A stretch of 64,000 bases of DNA, taken from positions 33,223,001-33,287,000 of the forward strand of contig NC_092587.1 in the NCBI RefSeq assembly GCF_047663525.1. The letters are read 5' to 3'. This stretch comes from Anas platyrhynchos (lineage: Eukaryota; Chordata; Aves; Anseriformes; Anatidae). Under the pieces are notes generated by a model that worked only from the letters and a program-made list of their open reading frames with translations, ran no database searches and was not told the origin of the DNA. Positions 13,604-26,356 of the stretch are shown one piece after another. The translations under genes were made by a program, and so were the position numbers. The stretch's first letter is position 1. Every line of letters begins with the position of its first letter.

Positions 13604-16446
13604 ATATTCTAAAACACAAGAGCTTGTGGAAATAACATTTTCTCTATGCTGGATGTATAATCACTTTAGAGAATGCTTCAAGAGGAACCTGCTATCATCT
13701 TTTATAGTTCACTATTTCCAAACTAAATACAGTATACTTTTTTAAGAAAATAAACCTAAAAGATATAGAGGATGAATTGAAGTTGATATTTGCTGGACAT
13801 AATAATAAAATCAAAATATGGAGAGAAAAGAGATGGACTAGAAATATCTCTAGTCAAGAATATTCAACTTACAAGTTAAAGAAAATCAAGGAAAATCTGA
13901 AAGCAATTTGTTTTAGTGTCTGCTGCGTGTCTGCTGTCTACAAAGTTTTATGAATATTACTGGAAAGTACTGATTGCAGAAAAGCTGGATATTAGGCAAC
14001 TCTGAATGGTGACACAGAATGAAGTACATGTAGGTGCAAGGTTTTCCTAGGATAACTTGGGTGATTGCAAATGATGTATTAAAATGTCAAAAAGAGGACT
14101 GAAGAAGAAAAAAAATATATAATAAGATAAGACATGGATACAGGTCAATGAAGTGTTCCTTTATTCTTTCCCCTTTTTAAACATAAAGTTGAAAGTACAC
14201 TGTTAGCCTATCAACCCTGCAAAATATCTGCTTTGCTATTCTTCACATCAAGGACATTTTCCTGGCCAGAACTGAATTGTTTCAGTTGCACTGACATGAA
14301 ATTCATTTTTCATTCGTCAACATCAAATGCTTTTGTGGAGTGATGAAGCTTTAAACCCAGATTTGGCCATAGTAGTTGTACCAGAAGATTAGTAGCTTCA
14401 GAAAAAAAAAAAAGAGGATCAGAGGATCAGCATGTGACTGGAAGAGTTTCTGTCCTGGATATCCAAGTAGTGATATTGCACTTCAATTTATTTTTTTTTT
14501 TCTGCTAGCTTCTGCTTATCTTCATTATAAATATTATAAATAAGTAATTTGTTTTTAAATAGAAATGAATGTTGGAGTTAAACTCTGATGTGTAGAAGCT
14601 GGGAAATACTATTAGGAGTGTATCTGTGTGGAAGATTATTTTCTATTTTATACATTTGTGCCCTTTTGACCTCTCCAAAATGTATGTAGATTAATTTTGA
14701 TTTTATTTTTTATAACTCAAAATCCCATGGACATAGAATTTAAGTTAAAATATATTTCTTCTCAGGCACTTTGGGAACTCGTTTTTTTTTTTTCTATATC
14801 TGAAAAATATCTTAACATAATTAACTTATAGTTATGCTCTTATAGTTTTATGTCTTGTAAATGTAAATAGAAGTTCCTTAATAAAAATTCTGAACTGTGC
14901 AATTGCACGTTTAAATTTCATCAGTTTCCAAATCTTTTCTGAAAGAAAACAAATCATTCCCATGATAAAACTGTGAATTTCTGCACAAGGAAAATGTTTC
15001 ATTGAAATAAATCTCAGGATGCTTATAATGGTAAGTCTTTGTTTCACACTCCTTAAGAACAGCAGCACTTTATGGGACCCTTAAAAGTTAATGTTTCAAA
15101 AGGTACTAAATGTTCTTTTCTATTCATTTATTTTTCAGCCCGGATGTGGATAAACAGTGTATGCAATATCTTCCTAATCAGTATGCTCATATCCCAGTGG
15201 ACTCAACCCTGTCAAGTGTGTTCCCTGCTGTAGAAAATTCAGTTTATTTGCACCATTACAATACCCAGGAAATTATTGGAATTCAGATCTCCTACTTTTA
15301 TCTTCTTAGCCTACAGTACTGACTTTACAATGCTCAATAAAAATAAGGAGACAACCTATTTATCATCTCCCACAATCTCTTTCTGGCAAGTTCTTAAAAT
15401 GATAAATAAAGAAAAAAATAGGTCACTCGTTTCATGCTTGTTCTTTCATAACACAATTGTTTTGCTGTGTATATTGTGCTGCTTGCATGCATGGCTTTTT
15501 TTTCTTATTTTATTCCTTGTCTGTTTTTGTTGTTATCTAGTGCTGAGCTCCATAGACAAGTATTCCCCTTTCTCCAGAGAAAAAGAACTCAAAGAATTTG
15601 AATGGTAGGTCAAAGCCTGATGTCCAAATAGCTCTTCCTTATGCTCCATCCTTATCATATATGTACAAGGTGCAGATTCAGCCTTAGCTCTGGAGTTCCT
15701 AGTGTAGGTCCAAGTACTTGTTCATGGAGCAGGTTGTTCTGATCAGGTCACGTACAAATGTGGCCAAGCATGCACAGATTTATCTTGGTGCAGCTATCCT
15801 GACCTGGGGTTTTGCTAAACTTTTATGCCTCTTTTGAGCTGAAAATCATTTCAAGCAAACAAGTAACAAAACAGATGGAAAATCACTGGAACACAGAAGT
15901 CCATTCTCATGACTCTTTCTCATTTGGGGTGAACAAGGTTTATTTGTGAGTGCAGGCAGTGTTTTAAACCATGTCTGAATAAAAAGCTCATTCAGATTCA
16001 CCTATTGGTACAGGGCCAAAGAAGGGAATTACATTCTTCAGTCCATAAGATTCAGAGATTGATTGTCATTCTTCAGTTTTGATTCATCTGTTCAGAAAGC
16101 ACTTAGGAGATTTCATGATAATTTCAGTGATCTCACTGAAGGTAAAGAACACACAAGGATGTTAAACTAAGTTTTCCTATAAAGAAGAGGTATGCTGGGG
16201 ATACCACACTGACTGTGCTGTGGTCATTAAACACACTTAGGCTGCGTTTGGGAGGGTAGTTAGGTTTTGAACTGGTTGAAGTTTTTGGAAGATCAATGTA
16301 CCTAATCCCAAATTCAATAAACTGCAGTAATACAGTTGTCTATCATGATGTGTCGATTTGGTGAATGTTATACCTGGCCCATTATGCAAACAACAATAAC
16401 AAAAATCGTTTTATTGAAAGGTTAAAAGACTTTTTTGATTAATACC

Positions 16447-16490
16447 CTACAAAATGAGCTGTTGAGAACTACAAAATGAACTGTTGAGAA
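16447..16490 (+). repeat. Tandem duplication of 22 bp
   Basis: ctacaaaatgagctgttgag plus aa is followed at once by a second copy with one G-to-A change. A minor local duplication. Confidence 0.9.
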
Positions 16491-18482
16491 GCTGTCATGG
16501 CAAAAAGTAGCCTGCCCTTTATTATCAGCTACTCTAGCAAGGGGGAAAGGCTGTGTTTAATGATGTGGAAAGTTGTTCTTAGTATCTCAGCATCACTGCC
16601 TTGGCTGTCAAAATAGCTATTCATTTCCAAGGCTTGAAATGGACTCTGTACAGCTGTTTTATGAAAGTGCTTTGAAAGCTTAGCATTGTTGCCATGCGGG
16701 TTTATGGAGCTCACATGGTAGCTTCAATAAAGAATTATATGAATTTGAACTACATAAAACACTAACTAGAGTGAATATGATGGTTTAGATAATTTCTGAT
16801 GGTCTCCTATAGAAAATCAGGCATTGCATAAATTATCAAACAATAAAATCATCCAGCTACTTCTATTCTTTATGCATTTTTCTGCAACAGAGCAGTTTTC
16901 TCTTTAAGCACAGCTCTACACTAATGCTGACAATTTGGATGTGATTGCAATGTACTGATCTTTAACACTGTAATTGTCATATGGTACTTTGTGTTCTTGT
17001 AATAGGCCTGCATGATACTGGAAATGAATTGTGACAATGGATATCCCATGGAAACTCAGTTACCCACCTATGCTATGCTCCTTCTACTGAAATCAATGGC
17101 AGTGTTTCCAATTATATCAATAAGAGAAATATTTTGTCTATGTGGGGTAGAATAAAAAATAGAGGCAAAGAAGAAAAGATCTGCATGAATCACATAAAAA
17201 TCACCTTCTTGATGTTTGATTTTAGTAAAAGGTTTTCAGAACAGGAAAGTTAATATGTAGGAATGTAATTTAACCGTGGTTAAACTATTCTTGTCAATTT
17301 AATTTCATCACATGAACTTCCTTTTATAATAAAACAATGGAAATGTTAGCAATTGTTCCTGCCTGAGGTCTGCTTTCCTCTCCTTCCAGAGTGTCTGGCT
17401 CATCCACTAAGGGATTGTGGGTTTTAGTCTCTCTTTTTGTGAAAAAGCACCCAGTGCATCTGCACTCATCACTGCTGCTGTGAGAATTGAACTTGTGATC
17501 AATTTTGACTTTTTCCTGACAAGAATTGTCCTCTGTCTGTTGTGGTTCTACCTGTGGTCCTCGTTACCAGAGATCTGCTTGGGTCTGCCTCATGGATGAC
17601 CCTACCTCATTATGGCACTTCCACTTTCCTCCCTGCTCTCTCCAAACTCTTCTCTTCTCAGACACACGTCTAGATACTCCATCACATAGTCAATTATTTT
17701 CTGTTTTCATACTTCATTTCATATTCTTTTTACCACAGGGATCTGCTGTCTATTCTTGGCACCTTCTTCTTATCTGCATGGACTGTCATTTTTATTGGAG
17801 TACCTTCCAGGAATACAAGAGAGCTTTAAAGTAGGATAGAAACTACAAGTTTCCAGGTCTATGCCAAACTAGTCTCTACTCTCTGTGTCAAATTCTCAAC
17901 TTGTGTTTAATACATGTAATATGAAATTGAAAAGTAGAAATTAAGTCAGTGTTAGAATTTGAGCCACACTTGTCTTTTTGCAACTTTACTTTCAAAATTC
18001 CTTAAAGAAAACAACCTTCAAACTAAAGCTTTGAATCAAATTCCTGTGGCTCCTATTTGTGACACAGTTTGGTTGTGTAAAATAATATGATGGGAAGTAC
18101 AAAAATGTGATGGGAGGTGGCAGATATATATGAATGTGGGAATTCAGAACAGAGAAGCTCTATGTGAAGAAGAAGACACAATTCAAATACAATTATAGTA
18201 CATTAAAATGAAAACTACAACACAAAATGAATAGGCAAAAGGACAGAAATTCTTGTGTTTAATTTCTTACTTTCTCAGCTGTTTAATTGTAGCACTTTAG
18301 AAAAGTTCCAGTGTTATCAGACATAAGGTATCATTAAAGCACAAAGCAATACCTTATTCTTAACCTCGAGGTGTTTATAAGGAACTGTAGACTAAAGAAC
18401 ACACTAGTTATGAAATATGGGATAACATTTTTTTAAAAGACAAAGTAAGAATAGCTGTAATTCTTTTTAATTCATGTTATCC

Positions 18483-18506
18483 TTTAATTTAATTTAATTT
18501 AATTTT
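18483..18506 (+). repeat. (TTTAA)n short tandem repeat
   Basis: Four TTTAA units within an A/T-rich region. Confidence 0.85.
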
Positions 18507-19898
18507 TTGATTATTTTATAATAGATTCCTAAATCATAGTATGAATTTTATTAATTCTGCCTTTTGAGTAATTGAAATGTTTGGCTATCAAAGTAAAAGA
18601 AAAATTAAGAAAGTAAAGGATAACTGGGAATGATAATTTTTTATCTGAACTGTGTGAAGCCTCCATTTCAAATAATAATAATTTAGAGCTTTTTTGTACT
18701 TATTAAAGAATTATGGATTAAAGTCATCTTAATATATTCAGAGTATTTAACATTATTTATGTAAATGTTGTGTTACATTAAAAGCTGTCACATTTCTTTA
18801 TGAAACTAAATGGTTGCAACATAATAAATATTCATCCAAAATACAGAGGTACATGTTATTGGTCAAAACAAAAGCATGAATGGATGGAAGATTTTCACAA
18901 ATAATTGTTTGTGAAGGGTTTGGGGAGGCAGTACTTGCAGTTGCAGAATTTCATGGTGGGATGAAATTGGTTCTCACATTTTTTCCTGAATGGATTGTTA
19001 TAGCTTTTTCTTTTGAAAGGAAAGCAGAAATACCAAAAATAAGGGGCATTTGTACTAGCAGGAAAAGTAAAGAGGCTTTTGGAACATGAGGAACAATGGT
19101 GGACAAAGAGCTGTGTAAGCATCTTCAGTCAATACTTTTCCCTGTGCATGGGAAGATGAGAGACCTCTTGTCAGTCTCCTTTTAGGGTGGTGAACTAACC
19201 ATTTCTAACCAAAATGCCAGTCCTTTGGAAGGGGAGAGGGATTAATGAAAATCAAAGATAAGGAGGACAAATAGCTGGTGATGGTGGACGATGAAGGAGG
19301 AGCATGAGGGTTGGTGGCTTAGACATATGTGGCAGAGGAACTGTAGTGTGACACTGAGCAGAGCAATTCTGAGAGCACACACCTCTCCTTGAAGTGGTAC
19401 AGTGAGTGACCTGAAGTACTTGGGGTACCCGTGTGTCAGAATCTCCCTTTTACCACAGAAAAGTCAGGGTGGAAATACCCATGGTGTGCCCATGCTCACC
19501 TATGAAGGATATTCCTGCATATGCCACCTATGAGTTGAAGTACAGGTGAAGGCTCACTATGAGGTGATTAAAGGCTCCTCTGTGTGACAAGATACCATAT
19601 CTTTTGGTGCCTGGTAGGACAAGGGAGTGAGGAAATGGAGTAACTGGAGCACAGACATTTAGAGGTGACTGCAGGGCCCAGTTTTGAGATGAATGGCCTC
19701 TAGACGACATGGTCAGTTTGGGGAGGGGATCACAGGGGAGCAGATCAGGGGGAAGAAAAGGGTGGTGGGTTGAGGAGGAAGACTGGAGACCTGGGGCTGG
19801 GGGGCCAGGGGCTGTCTTCCAGCATAGGCCCCAGGAAAAGGGGACACAGAGGAGGTCTCTGCAGTGATGAATGAGATGAGTGGATTACCCCATGCACT

Positions 19899-19922
19899 GG
19901 GAGGGAGGGGGGTGGGGAGGGG
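19899..19922 (+). other. Strong G-quadruplex motif
   Basis: Runs of G3, G3, G6, G4 and G4 separated by single bases, the most compact quadruplex pattern in the window. It is followed by a (GA)n stretch and sits at the right end of a G-rich block at 19690-19940. Confidence 0.9.
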
Positions 19923-22900
19923 AGAGAGAGAGAGGGAAGGAACAAACACTTTTCACCAAGATGAAAGAAAAGGACATTAAGAAGATAAGACTGCCAAAAG
20001 TACCAAATACTTTTGGATAGAATATAAATCAAAATACAGAACAGGTCTAACGACAGATCTGTTAAGGCCCACAACTCTTAACCTGAACAAGAGTTGTAAC
20101 TGAGTGGCACTTGGCTCTTTTTTGTTGCAAGGGAAAAACAAGTGATCCCAGTGGAATAATCTTAGATCAACACAAGCAGCTGAGCCTCAGCCCTTTCAGA
20201 TGCCTTTGTTCAAATATTTCATCTGAACATGAAACACAACCAGAATTCAAATAAAGTTGAGTCCCACAACATACAAGGCTAATCCCATGCTTTGATGAGC
20301 TCAGAGCAAATCCTCCTCAGTTGATTTATATATGTTGACTTGCTGACTTAGTGGCACAAACTGTTCAAGGGATCTTCTGTGCTCAGAAATCAAGTCCAAA
20401 CCAGTGCAAAGATCATTCATCCATCCCTTTCAAGGATCAAAGGAATTGGCTGATGGCTAAATCCCTTTGAAGCACAAGCTGGATGCAGCCAAACTGTGGA
20501 CAAAGGGAGGGAAACTGCAGTGATGTGGCAGCTGTAATTGCTTGTGAAATAGAATGTAGGCCATGATCTGAAACCCTGGTGTAAAGTCCAAGAATTTTCC
20601 AGTATGGGTGTTTCAGATTTTAACGCCTTCTCATGCTTCACTGATGTGCTAGCTGTACCAGGTAGATGACTTCTAGAAAGAGGCCCTACCAGCATCTTCT
20701 CTCCCATGAACACATAGGCAGATCATTCTCTGAGTTAACTTCCCTTTCCACTTTTTGATTATACTGAGAATATAAAATAGTATAGAATATATTCTGTCAC
20801 TGGCAAGTGCTTTCAACCTTTTATTGGCAAGGGCAAAACTGACATTTATTTCCTATAAAAAACATTTTCACAAAGCTGTAAGAGGCCTGGGAAACCATAA
20901 CACAGTTAGCTGTTTTTCTTTCAAAGTGCCATGATGCTTGTTGTGATTTTTGTGGTGGAACTTGAGTATTTCTGAAGCAGACACCCTGTAATATGAGGTA
21001 TGGTGCCTGGGACTTATTCCTGTGAACTGCCCCAAACCTTTCAGGGGGATAAGTTTAAGGTGTATAGAGCTGGATGGAAACTAGCAGTCTTGTTTGCTTT
21101 GTCGGAGCAGTCATAGCCCTGAGATGCTGAGGAAACTTCTGTATGTAAGGGGAAGTGGATAGTGCCTTTAGGTATGTGCTGACATTGAGATTTTAGGACT
21201 TTAATTTTGAATTTAGTATCTAAGCTGGGATTGCAATTGGAGTTGATATCCAAGTTGAGAAGAATCCTACCTGAACTTTAGCTATCTAAATATTTTCTAT
21301 CTGGTCTAACACTTCTTAAGACTCACATTTGTTAATCCTAGTTTGTCATGCAAAGGAACATGGCACATGCTACATTATGCAGTTTAACTCCTCACCTATA
21401 GAACTCTACCAAGTTCTACAGATGTGCTACTTCTAGATCTAAATTACTCTACATTTGCATGGCTCTTATTTCTCTATGTCCGGGCTCTGAGAAATAACAG
21501 TCTGGCTAGAGATAGGGCCAACTTTATTCCTGCATTTTGTATCTAAATTGAATATAAAGCAGTTCCTCCTGCTTGCTAATATCTGGACTGTTTATTCTCT
21601 GTAAGATTTTGCTGAGTTAAAATAAAATAACCTAACAAAATCTTTTCCTCTGAGAACAGCAGTAGTGTGAGAGTTTGATAAGATCTTAATGACCTAAATT
21701 GACCAAAGTTGCTTCTTGATGAGACAGCTCTGCAACCCATTTTATCTTCAGTTTGCAGGAGCTAATTAAACTAATTTGAAGAAAGAGAAGACAGCTCCAA
21801 AATGCAAAGACAGACTTGATTGTTCCCAGAGGAGAAAAGATAATATTTACGATGTCTTCAGCCAAACTTTAGTAATATTCAGAGTTAGACTTTGATTCAG
21901 ACCTATGTAGAAATAACTTATTATTTCTAGAAGTCTCTACTTGAATATTGATGAAGGTGTCACATTGTAAGAAAGAATGTTTTTCATTTCATCTCTTAGC
22001 AGTGTAGAAACTGTACACGTCATAGCAATAGATTCACAGAGGGTAATTTCTTTGTTGTGTGTTACTCCTTTGAATCAAATGTTCTAGTTCTGTGGGACAC
22101 TTCAGGCTAACAACATTTCTATTTGTTAAACTCTGTATTTTTTATTTACCATAATTGATATACAAATAATAGGTTTCTGCCAAGAACTGGTGTCAGCTTC
22201 AGAAATACTTGAACACTGGTAGCCATTGCCTCAATGTAGTCATTAGCATAGTAATATAGATGCATTACACTTTGCAGACAATGGAAATCTTTCTGTTCAG
22301 GCCAGTAAAATCTTCATCACCCTTTGTGAGTGATTAATAGTGTAGATATGAAATCAACATTCTCCCCTAATTTTGTGAATTCTTACATTTCTGCTTAACT
22401 CCTAAAATATACACTTGAGAAAATTGCCTTATCTCATTCAGTTGCACAGAAAGGAAAGAACATTTTAGTAAGCCCCTTCACACACCCTCCAGAGTGTTTC
22501 TCTTCAACATATACATGACACCACATGTAAAGGCACCAAGGGATTCTGTTGTTTTCTGTGCCTGTTAAAGATCCCAGAGTCATCAAAATGCTAACTTAAT
22601 ACCTATTTATTTTGTACTTTTATGCACAGTGTACAGCAAACTTAAATGCCAAGTAGGTGTGCAGGTGGCATTTTGAATCCAACCCAAGCAGTCTTCCGTG
22701 ACTGACACAAATTGCTATGATTAGACTTTGAGTGAGAAAATGCATATGCCACCCCAAGCACTTTTATGGTTGTAAACCAAAGAGCCATTAGGCTCTTTGT
22801 AGGGTCATTTTCTCCCCTACAGATTTCAACAATGTGTGTTTTAATTTTTTTCAGAGAAGCCTCTGTAAAAGTCACCACACAAGAGGATCACAGTGTCAGT

Positions 22901-23130
22901 TTGGAACAAAAAGATTGGGGCACTGTCTTGAAATATATCAGGAAATAGAAAATGGAGAATCAGTCAACAGCACAGTATGACTGGGAGATGTTTTCCCAAA
23001 TCCTAGAGTCAAGGTGATGGCAGAAGCATATCTTTCTGGATATCTGCTGTACAGTCAAGGCCAAACTGCGTCACAAATTTTTTTCAAGTTACACACAGAA
23101 AGAAAACCAGCACATACATGTAATCTTCTC

Positions 23131-23860
23131 AGAATCATAGTACCATCTAGATTTGAAAAGACCTCCAAGATTATCAAGTCCATCTGTCAACCTGAGCTAC
23201 CAAGGCACATCACTAAACCATGTCCCTTAGTGCCATGTTCACATGTCTCTTAAATACTTCCAGGGATTGGAATTCCGCAACTTCCCTGGGCAGCTTGTTC
23301 AAGTGCTTGACCACCCTCACCATAAAGAAAATCTGAATATCTAATCTAAACCTCCTTGGTGCAATTTGACTGTTTCCTCATGTACTATTCCTTGTCTTGA
23401 TAAAAGAGACTGACACCCTCCTCACTGCAACCTTCTTTCAGGTAGTTGTAGACATCAGTGAGGTCTCCCCTAAGCTTCTTCTTCTCCAAACAACTGCAGT
23501 TCCCTCAAACACTCCTCATCAGTCCTGTCTTCTGATACCTTCACCAGCTTTGCTGCTCTTTGCACACACTCATGCAACTCAATATTCTTCTTCTAGAGCC
23601 GGCCCCAAAACTGAACATATTCAAGGTACAATTTCTCCAGTGCCATGTACAAGGGGACAATCTCTTCCCTTATCCTGCTGGCCATGCTATTTCTGATGCA
23701 GGTCAGGATGCTCTTGGCCTTCTTAGCCGCCTGGGCACACCGCTGATTCACTATGACTCTTTGAGCCTAGACATCCAGCCAGTTCTTCACCCTTAGGACT
23801 GTATACCTGTCCAAGCCATGAGCAGCCAGTTTCTCCAGGAGGATGCTTTGGAAAGACACT
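23131..23860 (-). mobile_element. CR1 LINE fragment, about 730 bp
   Basis: It begins agaatcatagtaccatctag and continues with typical antisense CR1 motifs: acttccagggattgg, cttccctgggcagcttgttc, gaggtctcccctaagcttc, gccggccccaaaactgaac and tgctggccatgct. The order agrees with a minus-strand CR1 running from the C-terminal end of ORF2 to its 3' end. It carries many substitutions. Confidence 0.88.
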
Positions 23861-25156
23861 TCTTGCAAGACACTTACTAATAAAATATCTTGCTCAGTAA
23901 AGAATAGCTTCTGAATTCTCTATGAGCTTGACACACTGAAAAAGAAATATAACCTGCATGCTCTGTGACCATCCCCAGCATGGGTTCAGGGGTCTGTGTT
24001 CCTATGGCCTGGGCCTATTTCTGACATGTCCCCATTGTATAAACCTGTCCAAGACTTCTAAAGCAATTAATTAAGCTCTAAGAAATGCCATAGGAATGTC
24101 TGTAAGGGGAATCATACAAGATAAGGATAAAACTGCAGAGAGAGATAGGTGATTTAGGGATTGATAGCAGCTGAATGATTCAAGGGGAAAAGCAGCAATG
24201 CAGAAAGGAATAAAACCTTAAAGAAAGAAAGACAGAGTCAGAAGATGGTAACTCATCGGCATGAAGGTTCTGAGCCAAGAGGAGAGGTTAGTTTTCTCAT
24301 TCCTGACTGGCACTTCAGACCAGAAAAGCTCTTCTGGTGGGTCTCTTCAGAGTAGTGAGCACACAGGAGTCTACCCTCATAGCATTCAGGTGTGATAGCC
24401 AACAATTGCTTTGCACTGTAAATTTTTGTATATCTTACAGAATTTCTGTGCACACAGCTAATGGAGTCTGAGCTAATGGAGATCAAACCTTTCCTCAGAT
24501 CTCCGTAAGGAGGACTTAAGCTATGACAGATAGTAACAGAAGGTAATTTAGATAGGAGAACTGGAATCTCTTATGAATGTGGTATAGGACTAAAAATACC
24601 CCAGGACAAAGTGCCAGGAGAGAATTTACCCTCCAGAGTATACTAAACGCAGCTGGTCATGAGGATAGATCTTACCCATGAGACACATGGCAGCATGAGG
24701 TTGGTGGAAAACAAAAATCCTTGTATACCAAGATGTGATGAAGTGGATTTCAGGAGCACAGAACCATTGAAAGAACAGCCTGCCCTTCACTTTCTCTTCA
24801 GTACTTCCACATATTTGCACAGCATTAACACGGTTAACAAGTCAAAGTCTGCAACCAAAGCCATGCTGTTTTCTATATATTGAAAATATCAAGGCTGTTA
24901 ATTTAATTTTTATTTTACACCATTAAGAAAACAATAGCCATGACCAATAAGACCATTATCATTACCACTTTTTATAGTCCTTTATAGTTTTTCTTCTGAT
25001 TCAGTTACATGAATTAAAACGTGTGACATGTCAAATATATATATTTGGAAGGTCTTTTGAACTTAATATTGTCAGCAGCAGGAGAAGACCTTATGCTTCC
25101 TGTTGGCTGTATTCACACAGTTCAGCTGGGCCTTTTTATAGATTCGTGTTGTGGGT

Positions 25157-25216
25157 TTTATTTATTTATTTATTTATTTTTGTTGTTGTTGGTTGATGTT
25201 TTGTTGTTGTTATTGT
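25157..25216 (+). repeat. (TTTA)n then (GTT)n low-complexity tract
   Basis: About six TTTA units followed by interrupted GTT units up to about 25216. Confidence 0.9.
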
Positions 25217-26254
25217 TATGAACATTAAGTCATACCATTTGGTGAATCTGCTATGTCTTGAGCATTTCGTGAGGTTCACTAGGTGAAGAGCCACTGATTT
25301 TTCAGACCTACTGCTCATAAAACCCTTTAAGCCTGGAAATGACATTCAGTGGCAATTAGAAGAAAGTTCCTGCATCCAAGATGATGACTAATGGACACAA
25401 ATTAGACATTGTGTAGAGCTTTTTAATATTTAAAATTAAAAACTACTATCAGTATAATCAATATTGTTTATAGAAAAACGACTTGCATAGTGCAAAACCT
25501 CAGCTTGTGATGAGAGACATTTTCCAGGGCCAAATTATCTGTATATCAATAAGTAGAGAAAATAATTGCATATAAAATATGCCACCTAAACAGCATTTTT
25601 ACTGTGGAACAATAATTCAAGAACAAACAATTTTCACAAAACTCCCACTAACAGCAGTGTTTCATTATAATCAGTAAGTCAAACATTTACTTAGCATCAC
25701 TGGTGCTGACAATTAGCCTTTTGTCTTTTTCACATCTGGTGTTTTAGTAAGATTCATTTAATCACGAAGTTTATCCAGATACTAATTTATTTCCTGATAC
25801 CCTCTTGGTTCATTTGGCAACTTCCATTCATGATCAGAAGATCCTAATTCTTTCATTATCAAGAGACTGTAATAATGACTGTATGAGCAAGTACATGGAT
25901 ATACTAAATACTTATATAAATAAAAATTGAAGGTATGTTTGCACTTAATTTTATATATAAGTGTATATATCCAGATATATTTTACAAATATCCAGAAGGT
26001 GTTTTTCTTTTTTAGGGGGATGGGGTGCAGTGAGGAGATCACAGATTAGCGCAAAACTCAACACAGGTTTATAAGAATGATACAAAGTATGTCTAGATTA
26101 AGGACCAAATGTTGCTCCCTCTCATTAATCTGGGAAACAGCAAGACTGTGGATTGCCGCCCAAGTCTTATTATCACTGTTAGTATTGTGAAAATTATTTT
26201 TTTTAATCAATAGCCAGACACAAAATAGAAAAGCCCTTTAACATGAAGAGCTTT

Positions 26255-26356
26255 TCTCTCTCTCTCTGTTGTTGTTGTTGTTTGTTTGTTTGTTTGTTTG
26301 TTTGTTTGTTTTTTTGATCACTTGTTTGCATTTTTGTTGTTGTTGTTGTTGTTTTT
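26255..26356 (+). repeat. Compound (TC)n(GTT)n(TTTG)n microsatellite
   Basis: A short TC run, then about five GTT units, then about eight TTTG units, and after a 15-base gap another (TTG) run. Entirely low complexity. Confidence 0.95.

Larger units (their letters stand above)
10017..23130. other. Intergenic, no gene seen
   Basis: About 13 kb of AT-rich DNA with (TTTG)n near 10107, two G-quadruplex motifs, (GATA)n and A27. A G-rich block at 19690-19940 stands out in composition. No open frame shows a known protein family and no tRNA or rRNA is seen. Confidence 0.65.

Noticed and set aside
15139..15320. Possible exon after a good acceptor-like tract (tttatttttcag at about 15138)
   Set aside because: No matching donor in frame and no recognisable protein; acceptor-like tracts are common in AT-rich DNA.
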